DNA of 64,000 nt from an uncultured Oscillospiraceae bacterium. GTDB lineage: Bacteria > Bacillota_A > Clostridia > Oscillospirales > Acutalibacteraceae. Location of the stretch: positions 124,001 through 188,000 of the forward strand of contig CAJUNS010000001.1 in the NCBI GenBank assembly GCA_910587995.1, written 5' to 3'. The notes under the pieces are model-generated. The model ran no database searches. It was given only the letters and a program-made list of their open reading frames with translations, and was not told the origin of the DNA. This document shows positions 35,540 to 44,384 of this stretch, piece after piece. Each line of letters begins with the position of its first letter. Position 1 is the stretch's first letter. The position numbers and the translations under genes are program-made.

Positions 35540-36877
35540 ATGAGAATTCGAAACATGACGGAGGGCAGCCCTGTGAAGCTGCTGCTGACCTTCGCCCTGC
35601 CGCTGATGGTGGGAAACGTTTTTCAACAGCTGTACACCGTGGTGGATACCGCCGTGGTGGGTCAGGTGGTGGGGGTCAAGGCCCTGGCGGCGCTGGGGGC
35701 CTCGGACTGGCTGAACTGGCTGGTACTCAGCGTGGTGCAGGGCTTTGCCCAGGGTTTTTCCATTTTGATGGCCCAATACTTTGGGGCCAAAGACTACCGC
35801 CAGCTTTCCCGGTCCGTGGGGGTCTCCACCAGCTTATGCGGCATTGCGGCAGTGGTTATTTTGGTGCTCAGCCAGCTTTGCGCCCGGCCGGTGCTGGGGC
35901 TGCTGAACACCCCGGGGGACATCCTCGGCGACTCCCTTCTCTATCTGCGCATCATCTTTGGGGGCATCCCCATTGTGGCGGCATATAATTTATTGGCCTC
36001 CATTCTGCGGGCCCTGGGGGACAGCAAAACGCCCCTTTACGCGGTGGTGGTGGCCACGGTGGTAAACATCGCCCTGGACCTGCTGTTCGTGATGGGCCTG
36101 CACTGGGGCATTGCCGGAGCGGCGGGAGCCACGGTTATCGCCCAGGCGGTCTCTACGGTATACTGCTTTATTAATGTGCGCAAAATCACCATCCTCCAGC
36201 TGGAGCCCTCGGACTTTAAGCCCGACCCGGCCATGAGCTTGGCTCTGTTGAAGCTGGGCTCTCCTGTGGCCCTGCAAAACGGCATCATCTCTGTGGGCGG
36301 CATGGTGGTCCAGTCGGTCATCAACCGCTACGGCATGCTGTTCATCGCGGGCTTTACCGCCACCAACAAGCTGTACGGCCTTTTGGAGATTGCCGCCACC
36401 TCTTACGGCTACGCGGTGACCTCCTTTGTGGGCCAAAACCTGGGCGGGCGGCTTATCAAGCGCATTAAGCAGGGCATGCGCTCCGCCGCTGTGATCGCCC
36501 TGCTGACCTCGGCGGTGATTGCCACGGCTATGCTGCTGCTGGGCAAGCTCTTCTTGGGTCTGTTCATCTCCGGCTCGCCGGAGGAAGTGGAGGCCTCCAT
36601 GCAGATTGCCTACCACTATCTGGCCATTATGAGCCTGTGCCTGCCGGTGCTCTACATGCTGCACATCTACCGCTCGGCCCTTATGGGCCTGGGCGATACG
36701 GTAGTGCCTATGGTCTCGGGCTTTGTGGAGATGGTCATGCGCCTGGGCATTGCCATGCTGCTGCCCCTGGCCATTGGCCAGGAGGGCATTTTCTACGCGG
36801 AGGTAGGAGCCTGGACCGGGGCGGCGGTGCTGCTGGTGGCGTCCTACTATGTGCGGATAAACCGGCAGAGGGAGTAG
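35540..36877 (+). CDS. MATE family efflux transporter
   Basis: A 445-residue, twelve-helix transporter of the MATE/polysaccharide-lipid flippase superfamily in the plasma membrane, expelling cationic drugs or metabolites in exchange for Na+ or H+. The N-terminal EGSPVKLLLTFALPLMVGNV and VDTAVVGQVVGVKALAALGA are typical of the DinF/NorM-like branch. The second half mirrors the first. The start follows GGAAAGGAGAAATT. It follows an R3 locus. A second, unrelated MATE gene is at 59.3-60.7 kb. Confidence 0.95.
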   Translation: MRIRNMTEGSPVKLLLTFALPLMVGNVFQQLYTVVDTAVVGQVVGVKALAALGASDWLNWLVLSVVQGFAQGFSILMAQYFGAKDYRQLSRSVGVSTSLCGIAAVVILVLSQLCARPVLGLLNTPGDILGDSLLYLRIIFGGIPIVAAYNLLASILRALGDSKTPLYAVVVATVVNIALDLLFVMGLHWGIAGAAGATVIAQAVSTVYCFINVRKITILQLEPSDFKPDPAMSLALLKLGSPVALQNGIISVGGMVVQSVINRYGMLFIAGFTATNKLYGLLEIAATSYGYAVTSFVGQNLGGRLIKRIKQGMRSAAVIALLTSAVIATAMLLLGKLFLGLFISGSPEEVEASMQIAYHYLAIMSLCLPVLYMLHIYRSALMGLGDTVVPMVSGFVEMVMRLGIAMLLPLAIGQEGIFYAEVGAWTGAAVLLVASYYVRINRQRE

Positions 36878-36977
36878 GAGCGGGCTTCCTTCTTCCGTCC
36901 CCAGGCCGCCCATTCCGGCAGGGCTGCGGGACGCTGCCGGCTGGCTGCCTGAAAACAGGAACGGCTGATTCATACGC

Positions 36978-37021
36978 AAAAAACCGGCAGCGCGGGAGGA
37001 TTTCTCCCACACGGCCGGTTT
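36978..37021. terminator. Bidirectional hairpin between MATE and isomerase genes
   Basis: Stem AAACCGGC/GCCGGTTT with an inner GGGAGGATTTCTCCC hairpin. TTTTTTGCG follows on the minus strand and TCTATGTTTT on the plus, so the minus direction is better supported. Confidence 0.75.
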
Positions 37022-37042
37022 CTATGTTTTACGCTGCTTTCT

Positions 37043-37158
37043 TATAGGTAACGCAGTTCAAAAGAGGTAATCCCTCTTTTGAACCTGGCGGCACGGGCAC
37101 GCCCGCGCCGCCCTGCTTGAAAATCGCTATTTACCGATTTTCAAGTGCGTTTACGATA
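37043..37158 (-). repeat. Repeat R1 copy 3, intact (116 bp)
   Basis: The only uninterrupted full-length copy, in reverse orientation. The GGTTCAAAAGAGG arm with its mirror, the central GGCGGCGCGGGCGTGCCCG hairpin and the TTGAAAATCG arm are all complete. It begins 17 bp after the isomerase stop, so it lies in that gene's 3' UTR. Confidence 0.88.
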
Positions 37159-37174
37159 CAATTCCCCCTGCGCT

Positions 37175-38659
37175 TTACGCGAAAGGATTCTCCGAGGGGT
37201 ACAGCATCCCCTTGGGATGGTTAAAGCCAATGTCGGAGACGCCCAGGAACTTGAACACCTCGAACAGGGCCTTGCCGTGGTGGCCAAAGGCTACCGCCCC
37301 GTGGTGGGGGTAGTTTTTCTCAATGAGCACATGGCGGTAGAAGCGGCCCATCTCCGAAATGGCGAACACGCCGATGCCCCCAAAGGAGCGGGTGGCCACA
37401 GGCAGCACCTCGCCCTGGGCCACATAGGCCCGCAGCTGGCTGTCGGCGGTGCTTTGCAGCCGGAAGAAGGTGATGCCGCCGGGGACGATATCGCCCTCCA
37501 GAGTGCCCTGGGTAACCTCCTCGGGGAGGGTGCGGGCCATAATCATCTGGTACTTCATGGTGGGCTTGCACAGCTTTTTGGAGCAGGTATTGCCGCAGTG
37601 GAAGCCCATGAAGGTGTCGGTAAGGCTGTAGGGGAACTTGCCCTCAATCTCAGCCTGGTACATGTCCTTGGGCACCGTGTTGTTAATGTCCAGCAGGGTG
37701 ACCATATCGCCGCTGACGCAGGTGCCGATAAACTCGCTGAGGGTGCCGTAAATGTCCACCTCGCAGGAGACCGGAATGCCCCGGCCGGTGAGGCGGGAAT
37801 TCACATAGCAGGGCACAAAGCCGAACTGGGTCTGAAAAGCGGGCCAGCACTTACTGGTGAGGGCCACATACTGGCGGTAGCCCTTGTGCTCCTCCACCCA
37901 GTCCAGCAAAGTGAGCTCATACTGGGCCAGCTTCTCCAAAATTTCGGGCTTCTGGTTGCCCTCGCCCAGCTCCTTCTCCATGTCGGCCTTCGCCTGCGCA
38001 ATGCGGGGATCCCCCGCATGCTTGTGGAACGCCTCGAACAGGTCCAGCTCCGAGTTCTCCTCAATCTCCACGCCCAGGTCGTAAAGCCGCTTGATGGGGG
38101 CGTTGCAGGCCAAGAAGTTAAGGGGCCGGGGGCCAAAGCTGATGATTTTCAGAGACTTCAGGCCCACCAGGGCCCGGGCAATGGGGATGAACTCGTGGAT
38201 CATACGGGCGCAGTCCGCCGCGTCGCCCACCGGGTTTTCGGGGATGTACGCCTTGATCTCCCGGAGCTTCAGGTTATAGCTGGCGTTCAGCATGCCGCAG
38301 TAGGCGTCGCCCCGGCCGCCCACCAGGTTATCGCCGGTCTCCTCGGCGGCGGCGATGAACATGGCGGGGCCGTCAAAATGCTTGGCCAGCAGAGTCTCGG
38401 AGATCTCCGGGCCAAAGTTGCCCAGATAGACCACCAAAGCGTTGCAGCCGTTCTTTTTCACATCCTCCAGGGCCTGCACCATGTGGATTTCGCTCTCCAC
38501 AATGCAGATGGGGCACTCATAAACGCTGGCTGCTTCCGCGCCGTATTGGGCGGCAAAGGCCTCCATCAAAGCCTTGCGGCGGTTGACGGAGAGGGACTCG
38601 GGGAAACAGTCGCGGGAGACGGCCACCAGGCCGGCTTTGACTTGCGGGATGTTGTTCAT
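37175..38659 (-). CDS. L-fucose/L-arabinose isomerase-like protein
   Basis: 494 residues of the L-fucose isomerase-like fold, which interconverts aldose and ketose sugars with a divalent metal. YECPICIVESEIHMVQALED, VVYLGNFGPEISETLLAKHF and the C-terminal MGFHCGNTCSKKLCKPTMKY are characteristic of the clostridial FucI-like group. The sugar cannot be named: no fucose or arabinose catabolic genes are adjacent. ATG 38659 gives MNNIPQVKAGLVAVSRDCFP after GGAGGAATTTCCCA; the upstream in-frame start lacks a ribosome site. Confidence 0.88.
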   Translation of the reverse strand: MNNIPQVKAGLVAVSRDCFPESLSVNRRKALMEAFAAQYGAEAASVYECPICIVESEIHMVQALEDVKKNGCNALVVYLGNFGPEISETLLAKHFDGPAMFIAAAEETGDNLVGGRGDAYCGMLNASYNLKLREIKAYIPENPVGDAADCARMIHEFIPIARALVGLKSLKIISFGPRPLNFLACNAPIKRLYDLGVEIEENSELDLFEAFHKHAGDPRIAQAKADMEKELGEGNQKPEILEKLAQYELTLLDWVEEHKGYRQYVALTSKCWPAFQTQFGFVPCYVNSRLTGRGIPVSCEVDIYGTLSEFIGTCVSGDMVTLLDINNTVPKDMYQAEIEGKFPYSLTDTFMGFHCGNTCSKKLCKPTMKYQMIMARTLPEEVTQGTLEGDIVPGGITFFRLQSTADSQLRAYVAQGEVLPVATRSFGGIGVFAISEMGRFYRHVLIEKNYPHHGAVAFGHHGKALFEVFKFLGVSDIGFNHPKGMLYPSENPFA

Positions 38660-38779
38660 TGGGAAATTCCTCCGTTTTGGCAAAAAATAGTGGGGACGGT
38701 GGGGCATATGCTCATGATACCGCAAAAGGGGGGAAAAATCAACTGGGGGAGTAAAAAAAGGGGACAGGGCTTGCGCTGG

Positions 38780-39292
38780 CTAGGCTTGCGCGTTCTGTTT
38801 TGTTCCGCTGTCACGCACCCGAACCCACACCGCGATCTCGTCCCGCTCCGGCTCTTCAAACAGACCCGCCAGCTTCTCCAAAAGCCCCTGGTCCACATAA
38901 TAGCTGGGGTCCTCGCCCGCCAGCACCGCCGCGTTCCGGCGGGCAATGTTCTCCCGCCACCGCTCTTCCGGCACATCGATGTAATGCCACTGGGTCTCCA
39001 CGGACCGGTCCCGGAAAAAGGCCTCCGCCTCCCGCCGGGAAGCCCGGGTCCAGAAGCCCCAATCCAAAATCACATCCGCCCCGGCTCTCACCGCTTCCGC
39101 GGCCTTGTCCAGCAGGTAGGCCTGAATCCGGGCGGCGGCCGCGTCATGGTCCCCGCCCAGGGCCTTGTCAAAAATCCGGTCCGTTACCTCATCCACGGAA
39201 AGAAGCAGCGCGGGGCTCTTTTCCATCAGGCTCCGGCAGTACCAGCTTTTCCCGCTGGCAATCTTACCGCAAACCAGCATCACCTTTGCCAT
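38780..39292 (-). CDS. P-loop kinase-like ATPase
   Basis: A 170-residue AAA/zeta-toxin-like P-loop protein: MAKVMLVCGKIASGKSWYCR is the Walker A, LLSVDEVTDRIF holds an acidic residue, and DVILDWGFWTRASRREAEAF is the Walker B region. The DWGFWTRxxR motif is seen in small bacterial kinases of unassigned substrate. ATG 39292 overlaps the thioesterase stop by one base, so the two are co-translated. There is no toxin-antitoxin partner, so a zeta-toxin role is unlikely. Confidence 0.78.
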   Translation of the reverse strand: MAKVMLVCGKIASGKSWYCRSLMEKSPALLLSVDEVTDRIFDKALGGDHDAAAARIQAYLLDKAAEAVRAGADVILDWGFWTRASRREAEAFFRDRSVETQWHYIDVPEERWRENIARRNAAVLAGEDPSYYVDQGLLEKLAGLFEEPERDEIAVWVRVRDSGTKQNAQA

Positions 39293-39720
39293 CACGCCCC
39301 CTCCTTTGCCAGGTATTCTTCGATCCGCCGGTGAAAATCCGGCAGAACCTTTTTCAGCAAGACCGGCCGCCCCGCCTGGTTGATGAAGCAGTGGCTGGTC
39401 CGGCCATCGCAGCGGAGGGCGCCGGTGGCCTTGTCTCGCACCTGGTAACGGAAGGTGACGCGGGCATGGGCGTAGCGTTCAATCTCGATCTCAATCTCAA
39501 CTGTGTCCCCAAAGCGGCACATGGAGTGGTATTGGGCCTGGGCGTTGAGCACAGGGCTGACAAAGCCCGCCCCTTCCAGCTCTTCGTAAGGGAAGCCGTT
39601 TTCCCGCATAAAGTGGACCCGGGCTTCCTCAAACCAGCGGATGTAGTTGGAGTGGTGGACGCAGTCCATGCGGTCGGTTTCATAATAGTGGACCGGGCGG
39701 AGATAAAGGGTCTGGGCCAT
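39292..39720 (-). CDS. Acyl-CoA thioesterase (4HBT hot-dog fold)
   Basis: A 142-residue hot-dog-fold thioesterase. YYETDRMDCVHHSNYIRWFE has the Asp and the His-Ser-Asn helix of the 4-hydroxybenzoyl-CoA thioesterase (YbgC/FadM) class. It should hydrolyse an acyl-CoA in the cytoplasm; chain preference is unknown. The start at 39720 follows AAAGAAAGCAGGCGACCCC, a weak site, but gives the family N-terminus. It is divergent from the P-loop gene at 39816. Confidence 0.92.
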   Translation of the reverse strand: MAQTLYLRPVHYYETDRMDCVHHSNYIRWFEEARVHFMRENGFPYEELEGAGFVSPVLNAQAQYHSMCRFGDTVEIEIEIERYAHARVTFRYQVRDKATGALRCDGRTSHCFINQAGRPVLLKKVLPDFHRRIEEYLAKEGA

Positions 39721-39815
39721 GGGGTCGCCTGCTTTCTTTATAAAATATGAAAAGACTAAAGCATCGCCGCAAAAGTGAGCCAGCGGCGGAGCATTCGGAA
39801 AGGAGCTTCTTACAT

Positions 39816-40370
39816 ATGACATACAAACTTATTTTGATGTCCGGCCCATGCGGCTGCGGCAAAACCACCCTATCCCGCCTGCTGGCGGAAAATCCGGCGG
39901 CAGAGCGCACAGTCCATATGCACACGGACGATTTTTACCACTACATCAAAAAAGGCTACATTCCGCCCTGGGAGACCGCTTCCAAAGACCAGAACGAAGC
40001 GGTCATCCGGGCCGCTTCTGCCTGCGCCGGGCAATATGCCCTGGGAGGCTATGAGGTCTATGTGGACGGCGTGGTGGGACCCTGGTTTTTAGAACCCTGG
40101 CGGGAGCTGGCCCGGCAGGGCGTGGACCTGCGGTACATTATACTGCGCCCCAGCCAGGAAACCGCTGTGAAGCGGGCGCTGAGCCGGGAGCAAAACCAAG
40201 AGTTCCCCCTGACCGGAGAGACGGTCCGGGCCATGTGGCGGGACTTTGCCGCGCTGGGCCCGTATGAGGCCCACGCGGTAAACACCGAAGGCCAGAGCCC
40301 GGCGGAAAGCGCCAGGGCCCTGCGTTCCAGGCTGGACCAGGGCGGCTTCCGCCTGGAGGGAGCAAGCTGA
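39816..40370 (+). CDS. P-loop nucleotide kinase-like protein
   Basis: 184 residues: MSGPCGCGKTTLSRLLAENP (Walker A), HMHTDDFYHYIKKGYIPPW (substrate-binding DDFY, as in uridine-kinase-like enzymes), and LRPSQETAVKRALSRE (lid arginines). The kinase transfers phosphate from ATP to an unknown small molecule. The start at 39816 follows CGGAAAGGAGCTTCTTAC. It is monocistronic, with a terminator 190 bp downstream. The intervening gap 40371-40558 has nothing recognisable. Confidence 0.82.
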   Translation: MTYKLILMSGPCGCGKTTLSRLLAENPAAERTVHMHTDDFYHYIKKGYIPPWETASKDQNEAVIRAASACAGQYALGGYEVYVDGVVGPWFLEPWRELARQGVDLRYIILRPSQETAVKRALSREQNQEFPLTGETVRAMWRDFAALGPYEAHAVNTEGQSPAESARALRSRLDQGGFRLEGAS

Positions 40371-40558
40371 AAGGCCAGGGCTCTTTCCACCGTTCATTGT
40401 AACCCCAGCCAAGCCTCTTGTCAAGGCGCTCCGCCAGGGGAGATGGAAAACCCCGCGGATAAGCGGACCGCGGCCCCAGCGTTTTTGCGCCCGCTCCCAA
40501 CGCCCGTCTTCCTTGCGCCGCCGCGCAAAAGGCCCAGGGGAAAGGATCTGTAAAGAAG

Positions 40559-40599
40559 AAAAGGGCAAGGCAAACCGCCGAGGCTTGTCCTGCCCTTTT
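40559..40599. terminator. Bidirectional terminator
   Basis: AAAAGGGCAAGG ... TGCCCTTTTG between the converging kinase and membrane-protein genes. Confidence 0.78.
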
Positions 40600-40659
40600 G
40601 ATTCTGTGTAACCCCCTATGGCCTGCTCTAGGAACGGGAGGAGAACCGCAAACGGAGCA

Positions 40660-41268
40660 TCACCCGTTTTCCTTTCCAAAATGCCTGTATGCCAGTATCC
40701 CAATGGGAAGAAAATACGCGCACCAAGCGGTCAAGGCTACGGAGCCCCCCATGCTTGCCTCTCCCTCTGCCATAGGGGCGAACACACCTGTCATTGGCAT
40801 AAGAAAGCAGCTGAAAAAGAAAACGCCATGAATCATCATGAGAGCTTTCATCCACTTGTCCCCTTTGTTGTCCGCTTGGACAGACAGGCCCATAAAAAAT
40901 GTGGAAAGAGCCATCATGCCGTACCCCAGCAGGTCATAGTTGAACATCAGCCCCCCTTTTTGAAAATCCAGAATTCTCTGCGCCGGTTCGCTTAACCCGC
41001 CCAAGCGCACGCTGGTGGTTTGCGCAAAATACACAAGAAAAACCAGCACGGCATAAACCACCGCAAACGCCATCCCGGTATTTGCGGCCACACGCCGGTT
41101 TTCGCGGCTTTCATAATGCAGTCCCGCCGCCATCATGAGATAGCCAACCGGCAAAAACATGCACACGAAGTATGAGCCAAAGGGAAAGTTCATGATTAAA
41201 AAGATGGCAAAAAGAACCACCGCTCCTGTAACAATCCCCGAGCCAATTCTGGGTATAGTCCTGTTCAT
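40660..41268 (-). CDS. Predicted integral membrane protein
   Basis: 202 residues with about six hydrophobic segments, e.g. TGAVVLFAIFLIMNFPFGSY, FVCMFLPVGYLMMAAGL, FAVVYAVLVFLVYFAQ, and a final WCAYFLPIGILAYRHF. I recognise no family or catalytic motif. MNRTIPRIGS at 41268 is preferred as start because GGAGAAAGAGA precedes it. Lower GC than its neighbours, which may indicate a different origin. Function unknown. Confidence 0.75.
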   Translation of the reverse strand: MNRTIPRIGSGIVTGAVVLFAIFLIMNFPFGSYFVCMFLPVGYLMMAAGLHYESRENRRVAANTGMAFAVVYAVLVFLVYFAQTTSVRLGGLSEPAQRILDFQKGGLMFNYDLLGYGMMALSTFFMGLSVQADNKGDKWMKALMMIHGVFFFSCFLMPMTGVFAPMAEGEASMGGSVALTAWCAYFLPIGILAYRHFGKENG

Positions 41269-41400
41269 TCTCTCTTTCTCCACAAAATGCTGATTGGCTG
41301 TCCCATTCATAAGCAAGCAGCACCCGCCGGAAGGCGGGTTCCTCCCGGCGGGCGCTTGCTTCCTTATGGTACGCGCCTTAAAGGGGCTTCCTATCGCGCT

Positions 41401-43086
41401 TTATTTCGCGCTTAAGTTCCGGTTGATGGCGCAGAGAATGCCCTTGATGGACGCAATGCTGATGTTGCTGTCCACCCCTACGCCGAAGAGGGTCTCGCCC
41501 TGGTGCTCCAGCTGAATATAGCTGACCGCCTTGGAGTTGGCCCCCGTGGAGATGGCGTGCTCGCTGTAGGAGACAAAGTCATAGTGGTCCAGGCCAATGT
41601 TGTGCAGGGCGTTAAAGAAAGCGTCGATGGGCCCGTTGCCCTTGCCGCTGACCGCCCGGGTCTCCTCCCCATGGCGGATGGAGCCCTCAAAGTCCACAAT
41701 CACCTGGCCCTGGCCGCCGTCCTCTTCAAATATTTTGTAGCTCAGCAGCTCATAGGGGGTTTTCACATCCAGATATTCCCTCTGGAAGATAGCAAACACC
41801 TCCTGGGGGCTGATCTCCCGGCCCGCCTGGTCGCAGGCCTTTTTCACCAGCTTGCCGAACTCAGGGTGCATGGCCTTTGGCAGCACATAGCCAAAGCTCT
41901 GGTGCATGACAAAAGCCGCGCCCCCCTTGCCGGACTGGCTGTTGATGCGGATGATGGGCTCATACTGCCGCCCCAGGTCCGCCGGGTCAATGGGCAGATA
42001 GGGCACCTCCCAGTAGGGAGACTTCTCCCGCTGCATATAGTTGACGCCCTTGTTGATGGCGTCCTGGTGAGAACCGGAGAAGGCGGTAAACACCAGCTCA
42101 CCCGCATAGGGGTGGCGGGGGTGCACTTTCAGCTGGGTGCAGCGCTCGCACAGCTCCCTGATTTGGTTCATGCTGCTAAAGTCCAGCTCTGGGTCCACGC
42201 CCTGCGAGTACATATTCATCGCCAGGTTCATAATGTCAGAGTTGCCGGTGCGCTCGCCGTTGCCGAACAGAGTGCCCTCCACCCGGTCGGCCCCGGCCAT
42301 AATGCCCAGCTCGGTGGCGGCGGTGGCGGTGCCCCGGTCGTTATGGGGGTGCAGGCTGATAATGGCGCTGTCCCGGTGTCTCATGTTTTTGCAGCAGTAC
42401 TCAATCTGGTCGGCATAGGTGTTGGGGGTGCTCATCTCCACGGTGTTGGGCAGGTTGATGATCACCGGGTTCGAGCGGGTGGCGCCCAGCTCTTCCAGCA
42501 CCCGGTCGCAGATGAGCACCGCGTTCTCCATCTCCGTGCCGGAGAAGCTCTCGGGAGAGTACTCATAGCGGATGTTGATATCGCTGTTAGCGGTAATTTC
42601 CTCGGTCAGCTGGCGGATGAGCTTCGCACCCTCCACCGCAATGTCAATGACTCCCTGCATGTCGGTGTTAAAAACCACCTTGCGCTGAAGGGTAGAGGTG
42701 GAATTATAGAAGTGAACAATCACGTTCTTGGCCCCGTCAATGGCCTCAAAGGTCTTGCGGATTAAATGCTCCCGGGCCTGAACCAGCACCTGAATGGTCA
42801 CGTCCTCCGGGATGCGGTTCTGGTCGATGAGGGCCCGGAGAATCTCATACTCGGTTTCCGAGGCGGAGGGGAAGCCCACCTCGATCTCCTTAAAGCCAAT
42901 GTCGCAGAGCATCTGGAAAAACTCCAGCTTCTGCTCCAGGTTCATGGGGTTGACCAAAGCCTGGTTGCCGTCTCGCAGGTCCACGCTGCACCAGACCGGG
43001 GCTTTGGTGATGGTCTTCTCCGGCCAGGTGCGCTCCGGAAACGAGATGGGCTGGAAGGGCTTATACTTTTTGTAGCCAAGATTCAT
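41401..43086 (-). CDS. leuA: 2-isopropylmalate synthase (long, alpha-IPMS type)
   Basis: Condenses acetyl-CoA with 2-ketoisovalerate, the committed step of leucine synthesis. 561 residues, the longer fungal/actinobacterial-type class. WCSVDLRDGNQALVNPM is the DRDG-like metal motif, SLHPHNDRGTATAATELG holds the metal histidines, and GTLFGNGERTGNSD is the substrate loop. The C-terminal leucine-sensing domain (VDFEGSIRHGEETRAVSGKG) allows feedback inhibition. The start follows GAAAGGACGATCCCC. tam lies upstream across an R3 repeat, and a Leu T-box precedes tam. No other leu genes are in the window. Confidence 0.97.
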   Translation of the reverse strand: MNLGYKKYKPFQPISFPERTWPEKTITKAPVWCSVDLRDGNQALVNPMNLEQKLEFFQMLCDIGFKEIEVGFPSASETEYEILRALIDQNRIPEDVTIQVLVQAREHLIRKTFEAIDGAKNVIVHFYNSTSTLQRKVVFNTDMQGVIDIAVEGAKLIRQLTEEITANSDINIRYEYSPESFSGTEMENAVLICDRVLEELGATRSNPVIINLPNTVEMSTPNTYADQIEYCCKNMRHRDSAIISLHPHNDRGTATAATELGIMAGADRVEGTLFGNGERTGNSDIMNLAMNMYSQGVDPELDFSSMNQIRELCERCTQLKVHPRHPYAGELVFTAFSGSHQDAINKGVNYMQREKSPYWEVPYLPIDPADLGRQYEPIIRINSQSGKGGAAFVMHQSFGYVLPKAMHPEFGKLVKKACDQAGREISPQEVFAIFQREYLDVKTPYELLSYKIFEEDGGQGQVIVDFEGSIRHGEETRAVSGKGNGPIDAFFNALHNIGLDHYDFVSYSEHAISTGANSKAVSYIQLEHQGETLFGVGVDSNISIASIKGILCAINRNLSAK

Positions 43087-43120
43087 GGGGATCGTCCTTT
43101 CCGTATTGTTATCATTTGTT

Positions 43121-43575
43121 TGTTGGCTTAAGGAACTTTTTTGAAAAAAGTTCCTTAAGAATCCTCAAAAAACTTTACACGTTTTGGTTTGGGTGGAGAC
43201 GCAGGCTCTGCGCCCGGTTTGGAGCTGGATTCTTTTCCATAGTGGGTCCAGCCTGCCGGTAGCATCCCGCCTGCGCGTTATCCCCGCCAGCGCCTACCAC
43301 CTTAGTGAGGCGAAGCTTTGCCGAACCCTGCGGCTTAGGAAACTTTTTGAAAAAGGTTTCCTAAGAACCTTCAAAAACTTTTATACGTTAGATGGGGGTG
43401 GGAGACGGTAGTTTTGCGCTCGGTTTGGGGGGGTAGCGCCTTTGGCGAAAATATCCGTCCGGCAGTTTCTCTTCCGCGCGTTATCCCGGCCTGCTCCTAC
43501 CACCCTAGTGAGGCGAAGCTTTGCCGAACCCTGCGGCATTGCCAGCGGGGGCACCCCGCGCGATGAAGAACAGGC
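43121..43575. repeat. Repeat R3 locus 2 (two units plus partial body)
   Basis: Units start with hairpins AAGGAACTTTTTT/AAAAAAGTTCCTT and AGGAAACTTTTTG/AAAAGGTTTCCT, each followed by the R3 body (GCGCCCGGTTTGGAGCTGG; GTGAGGCGAAGCTTTGCCGA). The orientation is opposite to the 35-kb locus. The right end runs into the tam coding region and supplies its last codons. Confidence 0.88.
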
Positions 43576-44323
43576 GGGGGAACCGGAAGATAATCTCGCC
43601 GTTTGCCTGCACGGGGTAAGCCTCCTTTACCTGCCGGAAGACCTCCTCATAAAAGCCCTGCCGGGCCTCCTGGTCCACTGCCGCGTCCAAATAGGGCCGC
43701 AGGCCCGTGGAGCTGTACCAGTCCATAATGGCCTCATGGCTGGGCATACGGTGCATGTACACGGTCTCCCACATGGTGAAGTCCGCCGAAATGCCCGCCA
43801 GCAGGTCGAAATATTCCTCGGGCCGCAAGGTGTAAAAGCTCCGGTGATAGAGAATCCGGTCCCGCCACTGGGGCAGCTCCACCGTCCTCTCAATAATCTG
43901 ATGGATGGGCTCTTTAAAATTCACCGGCACCTGCACCGCCAGCAGCCCCCCTGGGCAAAGCAGCTCCATCAGCCGGGGCAGCAGGTTGTGGTGGTCCGGC
44001 ACCCACTGCAGGCAGGCGTTGGAGAACACCAGCCCATAGCCGCCCCCCAGCCCATCCAGCGGGCCGCTGACGTCGTACTGGACAAAGCGAAGATTCGGGT
44101 GCTCCTTTTGGGCCGTTTCAATCATGGCGGCGGAAGAATCCACACCGGTAAGCTCGGTGTGGGGAAAAAGGTCTTTCACCACCTGGGTGCTGTTGCCAGG
44201 GCCGCAGCCGATGTCCAGGGCCCGGGCCGCGGCAATTTCAATGCGCGAAGCCAGGTCAAAGGCGGGCTGGGTGCGTTCCTTTTTGAATTTTAGGTACTGT
44301 TGGGGATTCCAGTCAGACATCAT
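43505..44323 (-). CDS. tam: Trans-aconitate 2-methyltransferase-like protein
   Basis: A 272-residue SAM methyltransferase strongly resembling E. coli Tam: SDWNPQQYLKFKKERTQPAF, LDIGCGPGNSTQVVKDLFP (motif I), VFSNACLQWVPDHHNLLPRL, and HRMPSHEAIMDWYSSTGLRP. Tam methylates trans-aconitate, a spontaneous inhibitor of aconitase. The last dozen codons (after FIARG) lie in R3 repeat sequence, so the C-terminus has been replaced or extended. The start at 44323 follows GAAAGGATGGTTTTC. A Leu-type T-box is directly upstream. Confidence 0.9.
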   Translation of the reverse strand: MMSDWNPQQYLKFKKERTQPAFDLASRIEIAAARALDIGCGPGNSTQVVKDLFPHTELTGVDSSAAMIETAQKEHPNLRFVQYDVSGPLDGLGGGYGLVFSNACLQWVPDHHNLLPRLMELLCPGGLLAVQVPVNFKEPIHQIIERTVELPQWRDRILYHRSFYTLRPEEYFDLLAGISADFTMWETVYMHRMPSHEAIMDWYSSTGLRPYLDAAVDQEARQGFYEEVFRQVKEAYPVQANGEIIFRFPRLFFIARGAPAGNAAGFGKASPH

Positions 44324-44384
44324 GAAAACCATCCTTTCCATTGGGATTCGGCCCCGCTGGAGAAAAGAGCCGGGCGGCGCGGCA

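Noticed and set aside
38780..39292. Zeta-toxin/antitoxin reading of the P-loop kinase
   Set aside because: No epsilon-type antitoxin is adjacent, and it is coupled to a thioesterase gene; the kinase motif alone is not evidence of a toxin.
37145..39334. Plus-strand 729-codon frame opposite the isomerase-like gene
   Set aside because: Antisense shadow; the minus-strand gene has clear fucose-isomerase motifs.
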